Shown piece after piece: positions 38,576-48,092 of a stretch of 64,000 bases of DNA (position 1 is the first letter of the stretch; every line of letters starts with the position of its first letter). Made by a program: the position numbers and the translations under genes. This DNA comes from Comamonas terrigena NBRC 13299 (GTDB lineage: Bacteria > Pseudomonadota > Gammaproteobacteria > Burkholderiales > Burkholderiaceae_C): contig NZ_AP019749.1 of assembly GCF_006740045.1 (NCBI RefSeq), forward strand, positions 1,817,001-1,881,000. The letters are read 5' to 3'. The notes beneath the pieces are model-generated. The model searched no databases, was not told the origin of the DNA, and saw nothing but the letters and a program-made list of their open reading frames with translations.

Positions 38576-40578
38576 TTCCGGAGCTGGGACTGTTCGCACT
38601 GGTGCTGGCGTTGATAGTGGCCGCGGTCCAGGCCGTGGTGCCGTTGGCCGGTGCGCACTGGGGCGTGGTGGGCTGGGTGCGCCTGGCGCGGCCCGCTGCC
38701 ATGCTGCTTGCCGTGCTGAGCCTGCTGTCGGCCGGCTGCCTGGTCTGGTCTTTCTGGCGGGATGACTTTTCCGTGCTGTATGTGGCGGGCAATTCGCACA
38801 GCGCGCTGCCTGCCGTCTACAAGCTGACCGCGATGTGGGGCGGCCACGAGGGCTCCATGCTGCTGTGGCAGGTGCTGCTGGCCTGCTGGAGCTGGGTGGT
38901 GGCGTGGCGCAGCCGCCATCTGCCCCCGGCGTTCGTGGCCCGGGTCCTGGCGGTGCTGGCCTGGATCGGCGTGGGCCTGCTGCTGTTTCTGCTGTTTCTC
39001 TCCAACCCCTTTACCCGGCTGGTGCCTGGCGCACCCGAAGGCAAGGACCTGAATCCGCTGCTGCAGGACCCCGGCATGGTGTTGCATCCGCCGCTGCTGT
39101 ACATGGGCTATGTGGGCTTTGCCGTGCCTTTCGCCTTTGCGCTGGCGGCGCTGATTTCGGGAGAGCTGGGCGCTGCCTGGGCGCGCTGGTCCCGCTCGTG
39201 GACGCTGGCCGCCTGGGGCTTTCTCACCGTGGGCATTCTGCTGGGCAGCGCCTGGGCGTACTACGTGCTGGGCTGGGGCGGCTGGTGGTTCTGGGACCCG
39301 GTGGAAAACGCTTCCTTCATGCCCTGGCTGGTGGGCACCGCGCTGCTGCATTCGCTGATAGTGACGGACCAGCGCGGCGCATTCCGCAGCTGGTCGGCCT
39401 TGTTGGCTATTTCGGCGTTCTCGTTGAGCCTGCTGGGCACGTTCCTGGTGCGCTCGGGGGTGCTGACCTCGGTGCACGCCTTTGCCGTCGATCCCGGGCG
39501 CGGGCTGTACATCCTGTGCTTCATCGTGGCCGTGGTGGGGACTTCGCTGTGGCTGTTTGCCTGGCGGGCCCAGGCGCTGGGGCAGGGTGAAGGCCGGTTC
39601 GCCATGCTGTCGCGCGAGTCGCTGCTGCTGGTGAACAACGTGCTGTTCAGCGCGGCCGCGCTGGCGGTGCTGATCGGCACGCTGTATCCGCTGGCCCTGG
39701 ATGTGCTCAGCGGCGAGAAGATTTCGGTGGGCCCGCCGTACTTTGAAGCCGTGTTCGTGCCCCTGGTGCTGCCGGCCCTGCTGTTGATGGCCGTGGGCAC
39801 GGTGGCGCGCTGGAAGCACAGCACCGAGCGGGAGCTGTGGGTCCGCCTGCGCATGCCTGTGCTGTGGACCGGGGTCTGCACCACAGTGCTGGTGCTGGCC
39901 GAAGGCTGGCTGGGTGCGCAGGTCTCCGCCGCCACGCTGCTGGGCATGGCCCTGGGGCTGTGGTGCATTCTGGGCACCGCGGGCCATGCGGTGCAGCGCC
40001 TGCGCCAAGGGGTGGACAGCGGCCAGGGGTGGCAGCGTGTGCTGCGCCAGCCTTGGGGCTGGTGGGGCATGCTGGCGGCGCACACCGGGGTGGGCGTTTT
40101 CATTCTGGCGGTGAGCCTGGCCAACGGCATGGAGCGCAAGCTGGAAACCACACTGGCGCAGGGCGAGTCGGTGGAGCTGGCGGGCTACCACTTCCGCTTC
40201 GACAGCCTGGCAGCTGTCGAAGGACCGAACTACGACGCACAGCGTGCGCAGTTCAGTGTGCACACCGAGGGACAGACGCCGTGGCGGATGTTCCCGGAAA
40301 AGCGTGTGTTCCGCGTCCAGAGCATGCCGCTGAGCCAGGCGGCCATCGACAGCAGCTGGACGCGAGACGTGTTCCTGGCCCTGGGGGAACCGCTGGACCC
40401 CGAAGGCCGCGCCTGGACGGTGCGCCTGCAGATCAAGCCGTTCATGGACTGGATCTGGGTGGGCACCCTGATGATGGCGCTGGGCGCCGGCCTGAGCCTG
40501 CTGGACCGGCGCTTCCGCCTGGCCCCGCGCCGTGAGCCACGGGCTGCGCTGCAGCCTCTGCAGGAAAGGAGCGCCTGA
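38572..40578 (+). CDS. ccmF: Cytochrome c haem lyase subunit CcmF
   Basis: Large membrane protein that attaches haem to apocytochromes together with CcmH. The 668-residue chain has many helices and the WWD motif ([11 protein letters not shown] beginning at residue 238), plus the start [13 protein letters not shown]. Length and helix pattern fit the full-length family. The stop and the ccmG start share one base. Confidence 0.96.
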   Translation: MIPELGLFALVLALIVAAVQAVVPLAGAHWGVVGWVRLARPAAMLLAVLSLLSAGCLVWSFWRDDFSVLYVAGNSHSALPAVYKLTAMWGGHEGSMLLWQVLLACWSWVVAWRSRHLPPAFVARVLAVLAWIGVGLLLFLLFLSNPFTRLVPGAPEGKDLNPLLQDPGMVLHPPLLYMGYVGFAVPFAFALAALISGELGAAWARWSRSWTLAAWGFLTVGILLGSAWAYYVLGWGGWWFWDPVENASFMPWLVGTALLHSLIVTDQRGAFRSWSALLAISAFSLSLLGTFLVRSGVLTSVHAFAVDPGRGLYILCFIVAVVGTSLWLFAWRAQALGQGEGRFAMLSRESLLLVNNVLFSAAALAVLIGTLYPLALDVLSGEKISVGPPYFEAVFVPLVLPALLLMAVGTVARWKHSTERELWVRLRMPVLWTGVCTTVLVLAEGWLGAQVSAATLLGMALGLWCILGTAGHAVQRLRQGVDSGQGWQRVLRQPWGWWGMLAAHTGVGVFILAVSLANGMERKLETTLAQGESVELAGYHFRFDSLAAVEGPNYDAQRAQFSVHTEGQTPWRMFPEKRVFRVQSMPLSQAAIDSSWTRDVFLALGEPLDPEGRAWTVRLQIKPFMDWIWVGTLMMALGAGLSLLDRRFRLAPRREPRAALQPLQERSA

Positions 40579-41096
40579 TGCGGTTCATCTTGCCCTTGGC
40601 GGCCTTCCTGGCCTTGGCGGTGATGCTGGGCCTGGGGCTGCAGCGCAATCCGCGCGATGTGCCGTCTGCGCTGGTGGAGCGGGCGGCGCCGGCCATTGAA
40701 CGCCCCCTGCTGGACAAGCCGGAGCAGTTGCTGAGCGTGCAGGCGCTGCACGGGCAGGCCTGGGTGCTGAATGTGTGGGCCTCGTGGTGTGCGCCGTGCC
40801 GGCAGGAGCTGCCGGTGCTGCAGGCCATGTCACAGGCTGACCAGGTGCCGGTGTATGGCCTGAACTACAAGGACCAGTCGGCCAAGGCCCAGGCGCTGTT
40901 GCGCGTGGCGGGCAATCCCTACCAGGCATCGGCCGTGGATGCGGACGGGCGCGTGGGCATGGACTGGGGCATACAGGGAGTGCCCGAGACGTTTGTGATC
41001 GATGGACAGGGGCGGGTGCGCTATCGCCATGCCGGGCCGGTGACGGCCGAGGTCTGGCGTGACCGCATCCGACCGGTATTGGAGGCCGTGCGATGA
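40578..41096 (+). CDS. ccmG: Thiol-disulfide oxidoreductase CcmG/DsbE
   Basis: Periplasmic membrane-anchored thioredoxin that reduces the CXXCH cysteines of apocytochromes. The 172-residue protein has an N-terminal anchor (about 3-21), active site WASWCAPC (Cys71, Cys74) and cis-Pro GVPETFVID. Confidence 0.95.
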   Translation: MRFILPLAAFLALAVMLGLGLQRNPRDVPSALVERAAPAIERPLLDKPEQLLSVQALHGQAWVLNVWASWCAPCRQELPVLQAMSQADQVPVYGLNYKDQSAKAQALLRVAGNPYQASAVDADGRVGMDWGIQGVPETFVIDGQGRVRYRHAGPVTAEVWRDRIRPVLEAVR

Positions 41097-41545
41097 AGCT
41101 CCACACAGTGCTGGGTGGTGGCCTGTTGCTGGTGGCCCTGGGGGGACATGCCAACCCGGCCGAGCCCTTGCAGGCCAGGGAAATGGCGCTGGCGGCGCAG
41201 CTGCGCTGCGTGGTCTGCCAGAACCAGACCGTGGCCGAATCGCATGCCCCGATGGCGGCCGACATGCGGCGTGAAATCCGCGCACAGATGGAGCAGGGCC
41301 GCAGCGATGCCGAGGTGGTGGCCTTCTTCGAGCAGCGCTACGGCGCTTTCGTGCGCTACAACCCGCCCTGGAAGCCGTCCACCTGGCTGCTATGGGGCGG
41401 TCCCTTTGTGGTGGTGATTGCGGGGCTGCTGCTGCTGCGCCGCACGTTGCGGCGGCGCCAGACGCCACCGTCCACGCTGTCGGCCGCACAGCGCCAGCAG
41501 GTGCAGACGTGGCTGCACCAGTCCGACGGGAAGGAGCAGCCATGA
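41093..41545 (+). CDS. ccmH: CcmH (N-terminal CcmH/CycL type)
   Basis: Membrane-bound protein with a reducible cysteine pair that holds the apocytochrome. The 150-residue protein has a signal peptide, LRCVVCQNQ (Cys39, Cys42) and a C-terminal anchor (about 97-117). The E. coli C-terminal TPR half is encoded separately here as ccmI. Confidence 0.94.
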   Translation: MKLHTVLGGGLLLVALGGHANPAEPLQAREMALAAQLRCVVCQNQTVAESHAPMAADMRREIRAQMEQGRSDAEVVAFFEQRYGAFVRYNPPWKPSTWLLWGGPFVVVIAGLLLLRRTLRRRQTPPSTLSAAQRQQVQTWLHQSDGKEQP

Positions 41546-42432
41546 ACGATGTGCAACTGCTGTGGGTGGGCGTGCTGGCCCTGATCCTGCTGAGTTTGGG
41601 GGTGTTGCTGCCAGCCTTGCTGGTGGAGGTGGCACCGGAATCGCTGCCACGCAGCGACGATGCGCTGCGCGGCCTGTACCAGACCCAGCTGGCCGAGCTG
41701 GAGCGCGAACGGGCGGGGGAGCGCCTGAGTGCGGCAGACCATGCCCAGGCGGTGGATGAGTTGCAGGCGCGCCTGCTGGCCGAGCTAGAGCGGCGCACCC
41801 CGGCTGGCCTGCGCCGGCACAGTGTGTGGCTGCAGCGCGGCAGCGGCCTGCTGCTGGCGGTGCTGGTGCCTGTGGGCGCGATGCTGCTCTATACGCAGGT
41901 GGGCGATCCGCAGGCGGTGGTGCGCCTGGGCCAGGTGCAGGAAAGCGACCACATGGCCCGGGAGGGGCAGGTGCAGGCCATGGTGGCCAGCCTGGCCCAC
42001 AAGCTGCAGGAGGAGCCGCAGAATCTGCCCGGCTGGCTGATGCTGGCGCGTTCCTACGAAACCCTGGAGCGCTACGGCGATGCCGCCCAGGCCTACCAGC
42101 AGGCCTTGGAGGAAGCACGCCGCAGCGGTCTGGATACCGACACCCAGGCGCGGCTGCTGGCAGACCAGGCCGATGCCTTGGCTTCGGCGGCCGGCGGCAG
42201 CCTGGAAGGGGAGGCGGGGGCTGCCATTGCGCAGGCCCTGCGTCTGCAGCCGACCCAGGCCAAGGCCCTGGCCCTGGCCGGCAGTGCCGCGGTGCGGCGT
42301 GGGGACATCGCCCTGGCCCGCCAGCATTGGCAGGCGTTGCTGGCGCAGATGGAGCCCGGGTCGGACATGGCGCTGCGGGTGCAGGATGATCTGCTGAAGC
42401 TGGAGGCCTTGCAGGCTGGCCCCGACAAGTGA
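41542..42432 (+). CDS. ccmI: CcmI, TPR-containing cytochrome assembly factor
   Basis: Chaperone that binds the C-terminus of apocytochromes. The 296-residue protein has two helices (about 7-28 and 101-117) separated by a cytoplasmic coiled-coil-like stretch, then TPR repeats with NLPGWLMLARSYETLERYGDAAQAYQQA. It is the last gene of the nap-ccm unit; a strong terminator follows about 110 bases later. Confidence 0.92.
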   Translation: MNDVQLLWVGVLALILLSLGVLLPALLVEVAPESLPRSDDALRGLYQTQLAELERERAGERLSAADHAQAVDELQARLLAELERRTPAGLRRHSVWLQRGSGLLLAVLVPVGAMLLYTQVGDPQAVVRLGQVQESDHMAREGQVQAMVASLAHKLQEEPQNLPGWLMLARSYETLERYGDAAQAYQQALEEARRSGLDTDTQARLLADQADALASAAGGSLEGEAGAAIAQALRLQPTQAKALALAGSAAVRRGDIALARQHWQALLAQMEPGSDMALRVQDDLLKLEALQAGPDK

Positions 42433-42540
42433 GCAACCCCGGAGGCTGGTTGCCGGTGGCGGTGTGACCACGGACTACGGCGACAGCGGCGGCTGCGGGT
42501 CGGTGGGCCGGCCTCCATACTGCGGGTCGCCCGCCATGAC

Positions 42541-42577
42541 AAAGGCCCTGGCTGCGGACACAGCCAGGGCCTTTTTC
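42541..42577 (+). terminator. Terminator of the nap-ccm unit
   Basis: AAAGGCCCTGGCTG pairs perfectly with CAGCCAGGGCCTTT around a six-base loop, and T residues follow. It also lies just beyond the end of the converging oxygenase gene. Confidence 0.9.
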
Positions 42578-42693
42578 GCGGTGTTCACCCGCTTCACCGT
42601 GGGGGCGGCGCAGCCGCCCGGGGTTGCTTGCGTGTGCAGAGCGCTGCACCGTGCCAGGTAACACTACATCACACAGAGCCTGCTGAACAAGGT

Positions 42694-43806
42694 TCAGTAG
42701 GCGCTGGGCTTGGCTGTCTTGTCCAGCAGGGCAAATTGCGCCGGGTAGAACTTCTCCGCCACATCCAGGTGGGAGCGCACCCGGCCCTTGAGTGCATTGG
42801 TGCCGATGTGGCTGAACAAGGGGTTCAGCGGGTCGCTCTCAGGGCCACGTGCCTGCTGCGCCAGATGGGAGGGCAGGTCCAGCAGCGGCACTTCCTGGGC
42901 GTGCAGGCTGGGCGAGAAGAAATACGCGATCGAGTAGCGGCTGACGCCCGAGCGGGGAGACAGCACGCGGTGCACATTGGCGCGCAGATAGCCGTTGGTG
43001 GCCAGCTCCAGCATTTCGCCGATGTTCACCACAAAGGCGTTCTTGCGGGGCGGCACATCCAGCCAGCCTTGCGGGGTCTGCACCTGCAGCCCGCCCACCT
43101 GGTCCTGCAGCAGCAGGGTGAGCAGGCCTCCATCCTTGTGGGCTCCGACGCCCTGGTCGGACTGGCCCTGGGCCTGGCCGGGGTAGTGGATGATCTTCAG
43201 GCGGTTGTTGTGCGGCGGTGCCACCAGGGCGTTCAGGGCCGTGGCGGGCTGCTCCAGTGCCACCAGAAAGGCCTGCAGCAGGCGCTTGGCCACATCGCGC
43301 GTGGTGTCCAGCCAGGCCAGGATATCGCTTTGCAGCTGCGGCAGCTCGGCAGGCCACTGGTTGGGGCCTTGCAGGCCCCACCAGGCGGGCGTGTCGGCGG
43401 CTTGTGCCACGGGCTCCAGCTCTTCGCCGAAGTCGATCTGTTCGCGCAGGTCGGGCTGCAGGCGGGTGATTTCACCGCCCACACCGGTGTAGCCCCGGAA
43501 ATGGCGGGAGTGGTGGATGGCAATGCGCTGCTTCACCTCGGGGGGCAGGGCGAAGAACTGGCGGGCCACGGCTTCCAGCCGCTCGATCTGCTCGGGCGCA
43601 ATGCCATGCCCTTCCAGATAGAAGAAACCGATGTCGCGTGCAATCCGAGCCAGCCGGGCGTGGGCGGGCGTGTGCCGGGTGGAGTCGCCCAGCTCGGCCA
43701 GGTTGATGACCGGCAGGGAGTCCAGCGGGGTGTCCAGGGCGGAAAGGGCCTGGGCAGCATTCAGGGATGTGGTGGCGGGGCGAAGGGCTTGTGCAACGGT
43801 GCTCAT
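42694..43806 (-). CDS. 2-oxoglutarate/Fe(II) oxygenase, isopenicillin N synthase family
   Basis: A 370-residue non-haem iron oxygenase. The iron triad is His223, Asp225 (GAHKDGG) and His279 (NVHRV), and Arg290 in RYS would bind 2-oxoglutarate. The N-terminal DIOX_N part begins LPVINLAEL. It is the last gene of osmC-metY-oxygenase, overlapping metY by 4 bases. Substrate unknown; among sulfur genes, oxidation of an organosulfur compound or an amino-acid derivative is plausible but not shown. Confidence 0.87.
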   Translation of the reverse strand: MSTVAQALRPATTSLNAAQALSALDTPLDSLPVINLAELGDSTRHTPAHARLARIARDIGFFYLEGHGIAPEQIERLEAVARQFFALPPEVKQRIAIHHSRHFRGYTGVGGEITRLQPDLREQIDFGEELEPVAQAADTPAWWGLQGPNQWPAELPQLQSDILAWLDTTRDVAKRLLQAFLVALEQPATALNALVAPPHNNRLKIIHYPGQAQGQSDQGVGAHKDGGLLTLLLQDQVGGLQVQTPQGWLDVPPRKNAFVVNIGEMLELATNGYLRANVHRVLSPRSGVSRYSIAYFFSPSLHAQEVPLLDLPSHLAQQARGPESDPLNPLFSHIGTNALKGRVRSHLDVAEKFYPAQFALLDKTAKPSAY

Positions 43807-45200
43807 GAAGGCTCCTGGAGAAGTTCAAGGTCGGGTGTGGAGGCGGGCAAGGCCGTGGCGGTCTGCGCATGGCCCAAGGCCTGGCCCAGGTCGGCCAGCA
43901 GGTCGTGCGGGTGTTCGATGCCGATGGACAGGCGCACCAGCCCCGGGGCAATGCCCACCCGTGCCAGCTCGGCATCGGGCAGCAGGTGGTGGGTGGTTTC
44001 CGCCGGGATGGCGGCCAGGGATTTGCTGTCGCCGATGTTGACCAGGCGCAGAAACAGCTGCAGCGCGTCATAGAAGCGCTGGGCGGCGGGGCGGCCGCCG
44101 TGCAGCTCCAGGGACAGCAGCCCGGGCACGAGGCTGCCGCGCAGGTACTGCGTGGCATGGCCGTGGTCGGGATGGCCGGGGTGGGCCACGTGGTGGATGC
44201 GCGCCACCTGGGGTTGGGTCTGCAGAAAGTCCAGCACGGCCCGGGTGTTGCTGCTGATGCGTTCCATGCGCAGCGCCAGCGTTTCCAGCCCTTGCAGCAG
44301 CAAGAAAGCCGAATGCGCCGCCAGCGTGGCGCCGGCATTGCGCAGCATGACGGTGCGTGCACGGGCGACCAGGGGGGCATCGGGATAGCGTTCGGTGAAC
44401 ACCACCTGGTGAAAGGCCGGATCGGGGTGGGTCAGCTGGGGGTAGCGGTCGGACCGGGCCTGCCAGTCGAAGCGGCCGCCATCCACAATCAGCCCGCCCA
44501 TGGCCGTACCGTGGCCGCCGATGTACTTGGTGGCCGAGTGCACCACCACATCGGCGCCATGCTCCAGCGGGCGGATCAGCAGGGGCGTGGCGCTGGTGTT
44601 GTCCACCACTACGGCCACGCCCTGGGCATGGGCCAGCGCGGCAATGGCGGCGATGTCGGCGACATCGCCGGAAGGGTTGCCCACGGATTCCAGAAACACT
44701 GCCTTGGTCTGCGGCGTGAAGGCCGCGCGCAGGGCGTCGTGGTCGCCCCGGCCCACCACGGTGCTGGCAATGCCGCGGCCTTGCAGCACATGCACGACCA
44801 GGTTGTGGGAGCCGCCATACAGGGCCGAGGCCAGGATCACATGGTCCCCGGCCCGGGCCAGCGTGGCCAGGGTGATGTCGATGGCAGCCATGCCGGAGGC
44901 CACGGCCAGTGCGGCCGTGCCGCCTTCGAGCCGGGCGATGCGCTGCTCCAGCACGGTTTGCGTGGGGTTGCCGGTACGGGCGTAGATATGGCCTTCCTGC
45001 ACCAGGTCGAACAGTTCGGCGCCGTGTTGCGCATCCTCAAACAGAAAGGATGTGGTCTGGTAGATGGGCACGGCCGCGCTGCGCTGGTGCTGCAACCCGT
45101 CATAGCCGGCGTGCAGCACGACGGTGTCGGGCTGCCATGCGGGTGTGGGCGCTGGCACAGGCGCTGGCGGCTGCCGGCCCTGGGCAGGTGCGGTGCTCAT
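43803..45200 (-). CDS. metY: O-acetylhomoserine aminocarboxypropyltransferase (MetY-like)
   Basis: PLP enzyme that makes homocysteine from O-acetylhomoserine and sulfide, or a close relative acting on another thiol. The 465-residue chain has Lys225 in SATKYIGGHG as the PLP site, PIYQTTSF, YARTGNPT and VVDNTSATPLL, the usual MetY/cystathionine gamma-synthase motifs. About 22 Pro/Ala-rich residues precede the normal start. It sits between osmC and an oxygenase gene with 4-base overlaps. A direct-sulfhydrylation role fits a sulfur-scavenging operon. Confidence 0.9.
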   Translation of the reverse strand: MSTAPAQGRQPPAPVPAPTPAWQPDTVVLHAGYDGLQHQRSAAVPIYQTTSFLFEDAQHGAELFDLVQEGHIYARTGNPTQTVLEQRIARLEGGTAALAVASGMAAIDITLATLARAGDHVILASALYGGSHNLVVHVLQGRGIASTVVGRGDHDALRAAFTPQTKAVFLESVGNPSGDVADIAAIAALAHAQGVAVVVDNTSATPLLIRPLEHGADVVVHSATKYIGGHGTAMGGLIVDGGRFDWQARSDRYPQLTHPDPAFHQVVFTERYPDAPLVARARTVMLRNAGATLAAHSAFLLLQGLETLALRMERISSNTRAVLDFLQTQPQVARIHHVAHPGHPDHGHATQYLRGSLVPGLLSLELHGGRPAAQRFYDALQLFLRLVNIGDSKSLAAIPAETTHHLLPDAELARVGIAPGLVRLSIGIEHPHDLLADLGQALGHAQTATALPASTPDLELLQEPS

Positions 45201-45766
45201 GCGGGCTGCGCCTCCTTGGCGGCAGGGGCTGCGGCCTGGGGGGCCGGCTGGGCGCGCACCAGCGTGCCCACGACCTGCTGCGGGTTGCGCAGCAGGTTCA
45301 GAATGGGGCAGTTCTTCTCGACCGCCGCGAACAGCTCGTTCAGCTGCGCATCCGAGGCGCTGGAGGCGACCTGGACTTCGTACTGGATGTTGTGCGGCCA
45401 GATGGGGGTGGCCTCGTGGCCGGGGTGGCCGCCGCGCGGATCGATGGTGCCGCGCACATCCACTTCGATGCTGTCCAGCGGCACCTGCAGCAGCGCAGCC
45501 TGGATTTCAAAGATGTGCGTCACGCAGGTGCCCAGCACGCCCAGTTGCAGCTCGGGCGAGGAGGGGCCCAGGTTGAAGCCGGCAAAGTCGTAGGGGCTGT
45601 CGCTGATGACCTGGTGCTCGCGGATGCGCAGGCGGCGGATGCCGCTGCGGCCTTCGGCCGAGACATGGGCGTGCAAGGACGTGGCCTGGGCACTGCCGTC
45701 GGCAATGCGTTGCTGGCGAGCCAGTACGGCGCGGCGTTTGTGGGACAGATAGTCGTTCAGGCTCAT
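45197..45766 (-). CDS. OsmC family peroxide-handling protein
   Basis: A 189-residue OsmC/Ohr-fold protein; the family reduces organic or sulfur peroxides by two cysteines. Cys81 (LGTCVTH) and Cys153 (KNCPILN) are visible. ATG 45766 follows ACGGAG and is preferred to the frame start at 45802. It is the first gene of the operon with metY and the oxygenase. An operator-like motif lies 55-87 bases upstream. Confidence 0.87.
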   Translation of the reverse strand: MSLNDYLSHKRRAVLARQQRIADGSAQATSLHAHVSAEGRSGIRRLRIREHQVISDSPYDFAGFNLGPSSPELQLGVLGTCVTHIFEIQAALLQVPLDSIEVDVRGTIDPRGGHPGHEATPIWPHNIQYEVQVASSASDAQLNELFAAVEKNCPILNLLRNPQQVVGTLVRAQPAPQAAAPAAKEAQPA

Positions 45767-45820
45767 GGTGTGCTCCGTTGGAATGCCGCCATGGTCTGCC
45801 AAGCCTGCACCGCAAGGCTA

Positions 45821-45853
45821 CGAAGCTTTTTGTGTTTGCATATGCGCTTTTTG
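45821..45853 (-). promoter_or_regulatory. Operator-like motif, site A (before osmC)
   Basis: Read toward osmC: AAAGCGCATATGCAAA, then AAAGCTTCG after a short gap. The core lies 73-81 bases before the osmC ATG. It matches site B (before metQ) at 25 of 33 positions. Confidence 0.7.
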
Positions 45854-45882
45854 CTGTGCGGCCGTCGCCTGGGCGCGGCGGT

Positions 45883-45914
45883 GTTTTGCGCATATGGATA
45901 CACGCTTTCGTTCG
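45883..45914 (+). promoter_or_regulatory. Operator-like motif, site D (before the sulfonate-type SBP gene)
   Basis: Read forward: TGCGCATATGGATACACG, then TTCG at the same spacing as in site A. The core lies 83-91 bases before the ATG at 45979. Sites A and D face away from each other in the same divergent promoter region. Confidence 0.65.
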
Positions 45915-45978
45915 TTGCCGCAGCGCGGTCTGGCGTCCTATCGTGCTGCCACTTTTCACAGTTTCCTGGAGGGAGCAC

Positions 45979-47004
45979 ATGGACGAATTTCTGCCCACGG
46001 CGCACGGCACGCCCTGGAACCGCCGCCATTTCCTGGGAGCGGCTGCGGCCGCTGGTGCAGCCGGTGCCGCAGGCCTGCTGCCGCTGGCGGTGCATTCGCA
46101 GCCGCGCAAGATCACCCTGGCCTGGAGCCAGGCCAGCTTCTGCCAGGTGCCGGTGCCGATTGCGCTGGAGCGCGGCCTGTTCGAGAAGAACGGCCTGCAG
46201 GTGGAGGTGCTGAACTGGGGCGGTTCTGCCGACCAGTTACTGGAGGCGCTGGCAACCGGCAAGGCCGAAGTGGGGGTGGGCCTGATCCACCGCTGGGTCA
46301 AGCCGCTGGAAGCCGGGCTGGACGTGAAGATCGTGGGCAGCGTGCACGGCGGCTGCCTGCGCCTGGTGGGGGTCAATGCGGCCGGGGTGACGCGCGATGT
46401 GAAGTCGCTCAAGGGCAAGGTGATCGGAGTGGCCGACCTGAACAGTCCGGCCAAGCAGTTCTACGGCATCCACCTGGCCAAGCTGGGGCTGGACATCGAC
46501 AAGGATGTGGAGTGGCGGGTCTACCCTGCCGACCTGCTGGATGTGGCGGTGAAGAAGGGCGAGGTCCACGCCATTGCCGATGGCGACCCGAATCTCTACC
46601 TGATCGAAAAGCGCAACCCCGGCGTGTTCACCGAACTGGGCAACAGCGCCACCGGGGAATATGCCGAGAAGATCTGCTGCGTGCTGGGCGCGGGCGCCAA
46701 GTTCGTGCGCGACGACCGCAAGAGCGCTGCCGCGGTGGTGCGTGCATTGGCGCAGGCATCGGACTATGTGGCCGAGAACCCCAACGAGTCTGCCAAGATC
46801 TTCGCCAAGTACACGCCCAAGTTCGAGGTGCCTGATCTGCAGCGCCTGATTGCGGAGCTGACGTACAAGCACCATCCGCACAACAGCCGTCTGCAGGATG
46901 AGGTGCGTGAATTCGCAGCCGATTTCCGTTCGGCCGGCATTCTGAAGAAGAGCACCGACCCGGCACGCTTTGCGCGCCATATTACCCAGGATGTGCTGTC
47001 ATGA
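45979..47004 (+). CDS. SsuA/TauA-like ABC transporter substrate-binding protein
   Basis: Periplasmic binding protein of 341 residues with a Tat-type signal (RRHFLGAAAA). The mature part resembles the nitrate/sulfonate/taurine group: ALERGLFEKNGLQVEVLNWGG, LATGKAEVGVG, LKGKVIGVADLNSPAKQF. ATG 45979 follows GGAGGGAG; the longer frame from 45778 is not used. It is the first gene of a transporter operon that ends with a cytochrome c gene. The sulfur neighbours suggest a sulfonate or other organosulfur ligand, which is inference. Confidence 0.86.
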   Translation: MDEFLPTAHGTPWNRRHFLGAAAAAGAAGAAGLLPLAVHSQPRKITLAWSQASFCQVPVPIALERGLFEKNGLQVEVLNWGGSADQLLEALATGKAEVGVGLIHRWVKPLEAGLDVKIVGSVHGGCLRLVGVNAAGVTRDVKSLKGKVIGVADLNSPAKQFYGIHLAKLGLDIDKDVEWRVYPADLLDVAVKKGEVHAIADGDPNLYLIEKRNPGVFTELGNSATGEYAEKICCVLGAGAKFVRDDRKSAAAVVRALAQASDYVAENPNESAKIFAKYTPKFEVPDLQRLIAELTYKHHPHNSRLQDEVREFAADFRSAGILKKSTDPARFARHITQDVLS

Positions 47005-48092
47005 GTGACGCCACCGTACTTCTGGAGCTGGCGCCGCAGGCCGGCGCGCCGATCCTGCAGCCCGCCACGCCCACGGCCGCACCTTCGACCACGGCCACCG
47101 CCGTGGCTGCGGATCCGGCACCTTCTTCGGCGGAGCAGGGTGTCTGGCGCCAGGGGCTGGTGGCGGCCCTGGCCTGGCTGCTGCTGGGCGCGCTGACCTG
47201 GTGGTGGCCCAACAAGGAAATCGGCTTCAGCGACTGGGCATACACCACGGAGTTTGCCGTGCTCACGGCCGCGCTGGCTGTGCTGCTGGCCGCGCTGGCC
47301 CTGGCGGGCGAGCGCGCGGGCCGGGTGCTGCGCTGGCTGCGGCCGGCGGGTGCCTGGCTGATCGCTGCGCCGGCGCTGCTGGCAGTGTGGGAGGTGCTGA
47401 CGGCCAAGCTGGGCGTGCTGCCGCCGCCATTCTTTGCGCCGCCGCAAAGCCTGCTGGAGGTCTACCTGGACGATTCCGCCCGGCTGGGGCTGTCGGTGGC
47501 GCATTCGCTGCGGCTGCTGGTGCACGGCATCGTGATCGGCAGCCTGGTGGGTTTTGTCACCGGCGTGTGGGTGGGCTGGTCGCGCGTTGCGGGCTACTGG
47601 GTCCATCCCTTGCTGCGCTTTCTGGGACCGGTTCCGGCATCGGCACTGCTGCCACTGGCATTCTTCTTTGCCCCCAGCAGCTACAGTGCCGCGGTGTTCC
47701 TAGTGGCATTGGCCACCTTCTTCCCGGTGGCGGTGCTGACCTGGTCCGGGGTGGCCAATGTCAGCAAGAGCTATTACGACGTCGCCCGCACCCTGGGTGC
47801 ATCGGAATGGTTTCTGGTGCTACGCGTGGCGATTCCGGCAGCGCTGCCCCAGGTGTTTGTGGGACTGTTCATGGGGCTGGGCGCGTCGTTCTCGGTGCTG
47901 ATCACGGCGGAGATGATGGGCGTGAAAGCGGGCCTGGGCTGGTACCTGCAGTGGGCCCAGGGCTGGGCGGCCTACGCCAATATGTACGGCGCGCTGCTGG
48001 TGATGGCGGTGTTGTGCTCGGGCTTGATCACCCTGCTGTTCACCGTGCGTGACCGGCTGCTGGGCTGGCAGAAAGGAACCGTGAAATGGTGA
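47001..48092 (+). CDS. SsuC-like ABC transporter permease with extended N-terminus
   Basis: Permease of 363 residues, about 100 longer than SsuC. The C-terminal 250 residues hold the usual helices and EAA loop (ARTLGASEWFLVLRVAIP). The first 115 residues are an Ala/Pro/Thr-rich cytoplasmic stretch plus two extra helices (about 54-70 and 84-101). The start overlaps the SBP gene as ATGA. The extra helices could dock the cytochrome encoded at the end of the operon, which is speculation. Confidence 0.86.
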   Translation: MSDATVLLELAPQAGAPILQPATPTAAPSTTATAVAADPAPSSAEQGVWRQGLVAALAWLLLGALTWWWPNKEIGFSDWAYTTEFAVLTAALAVLLAALALAGERAGRVLRWLRPAGAWLIAAPALLAVWEVLTAKLGVLPPPFFAPPQSLLEVYLDDSARLGLSVAHSLRLLVHGIVIGSLVGFVTGVWVGWSRVAGYWVHPLLRFLGPVPASALLPLAFFFAPSSYSAAVFLVALATFFPVAVLTWSGVANVSKSYYDVARTLGASEWFLVLRVAIPAALPQVFVGLFMGLGASFSVLITAEMMGVKAGLGWYLQWAQGWAAYANMYGALLVMAVLCSGLITLLFTVRDRLLGWQKGTVKW

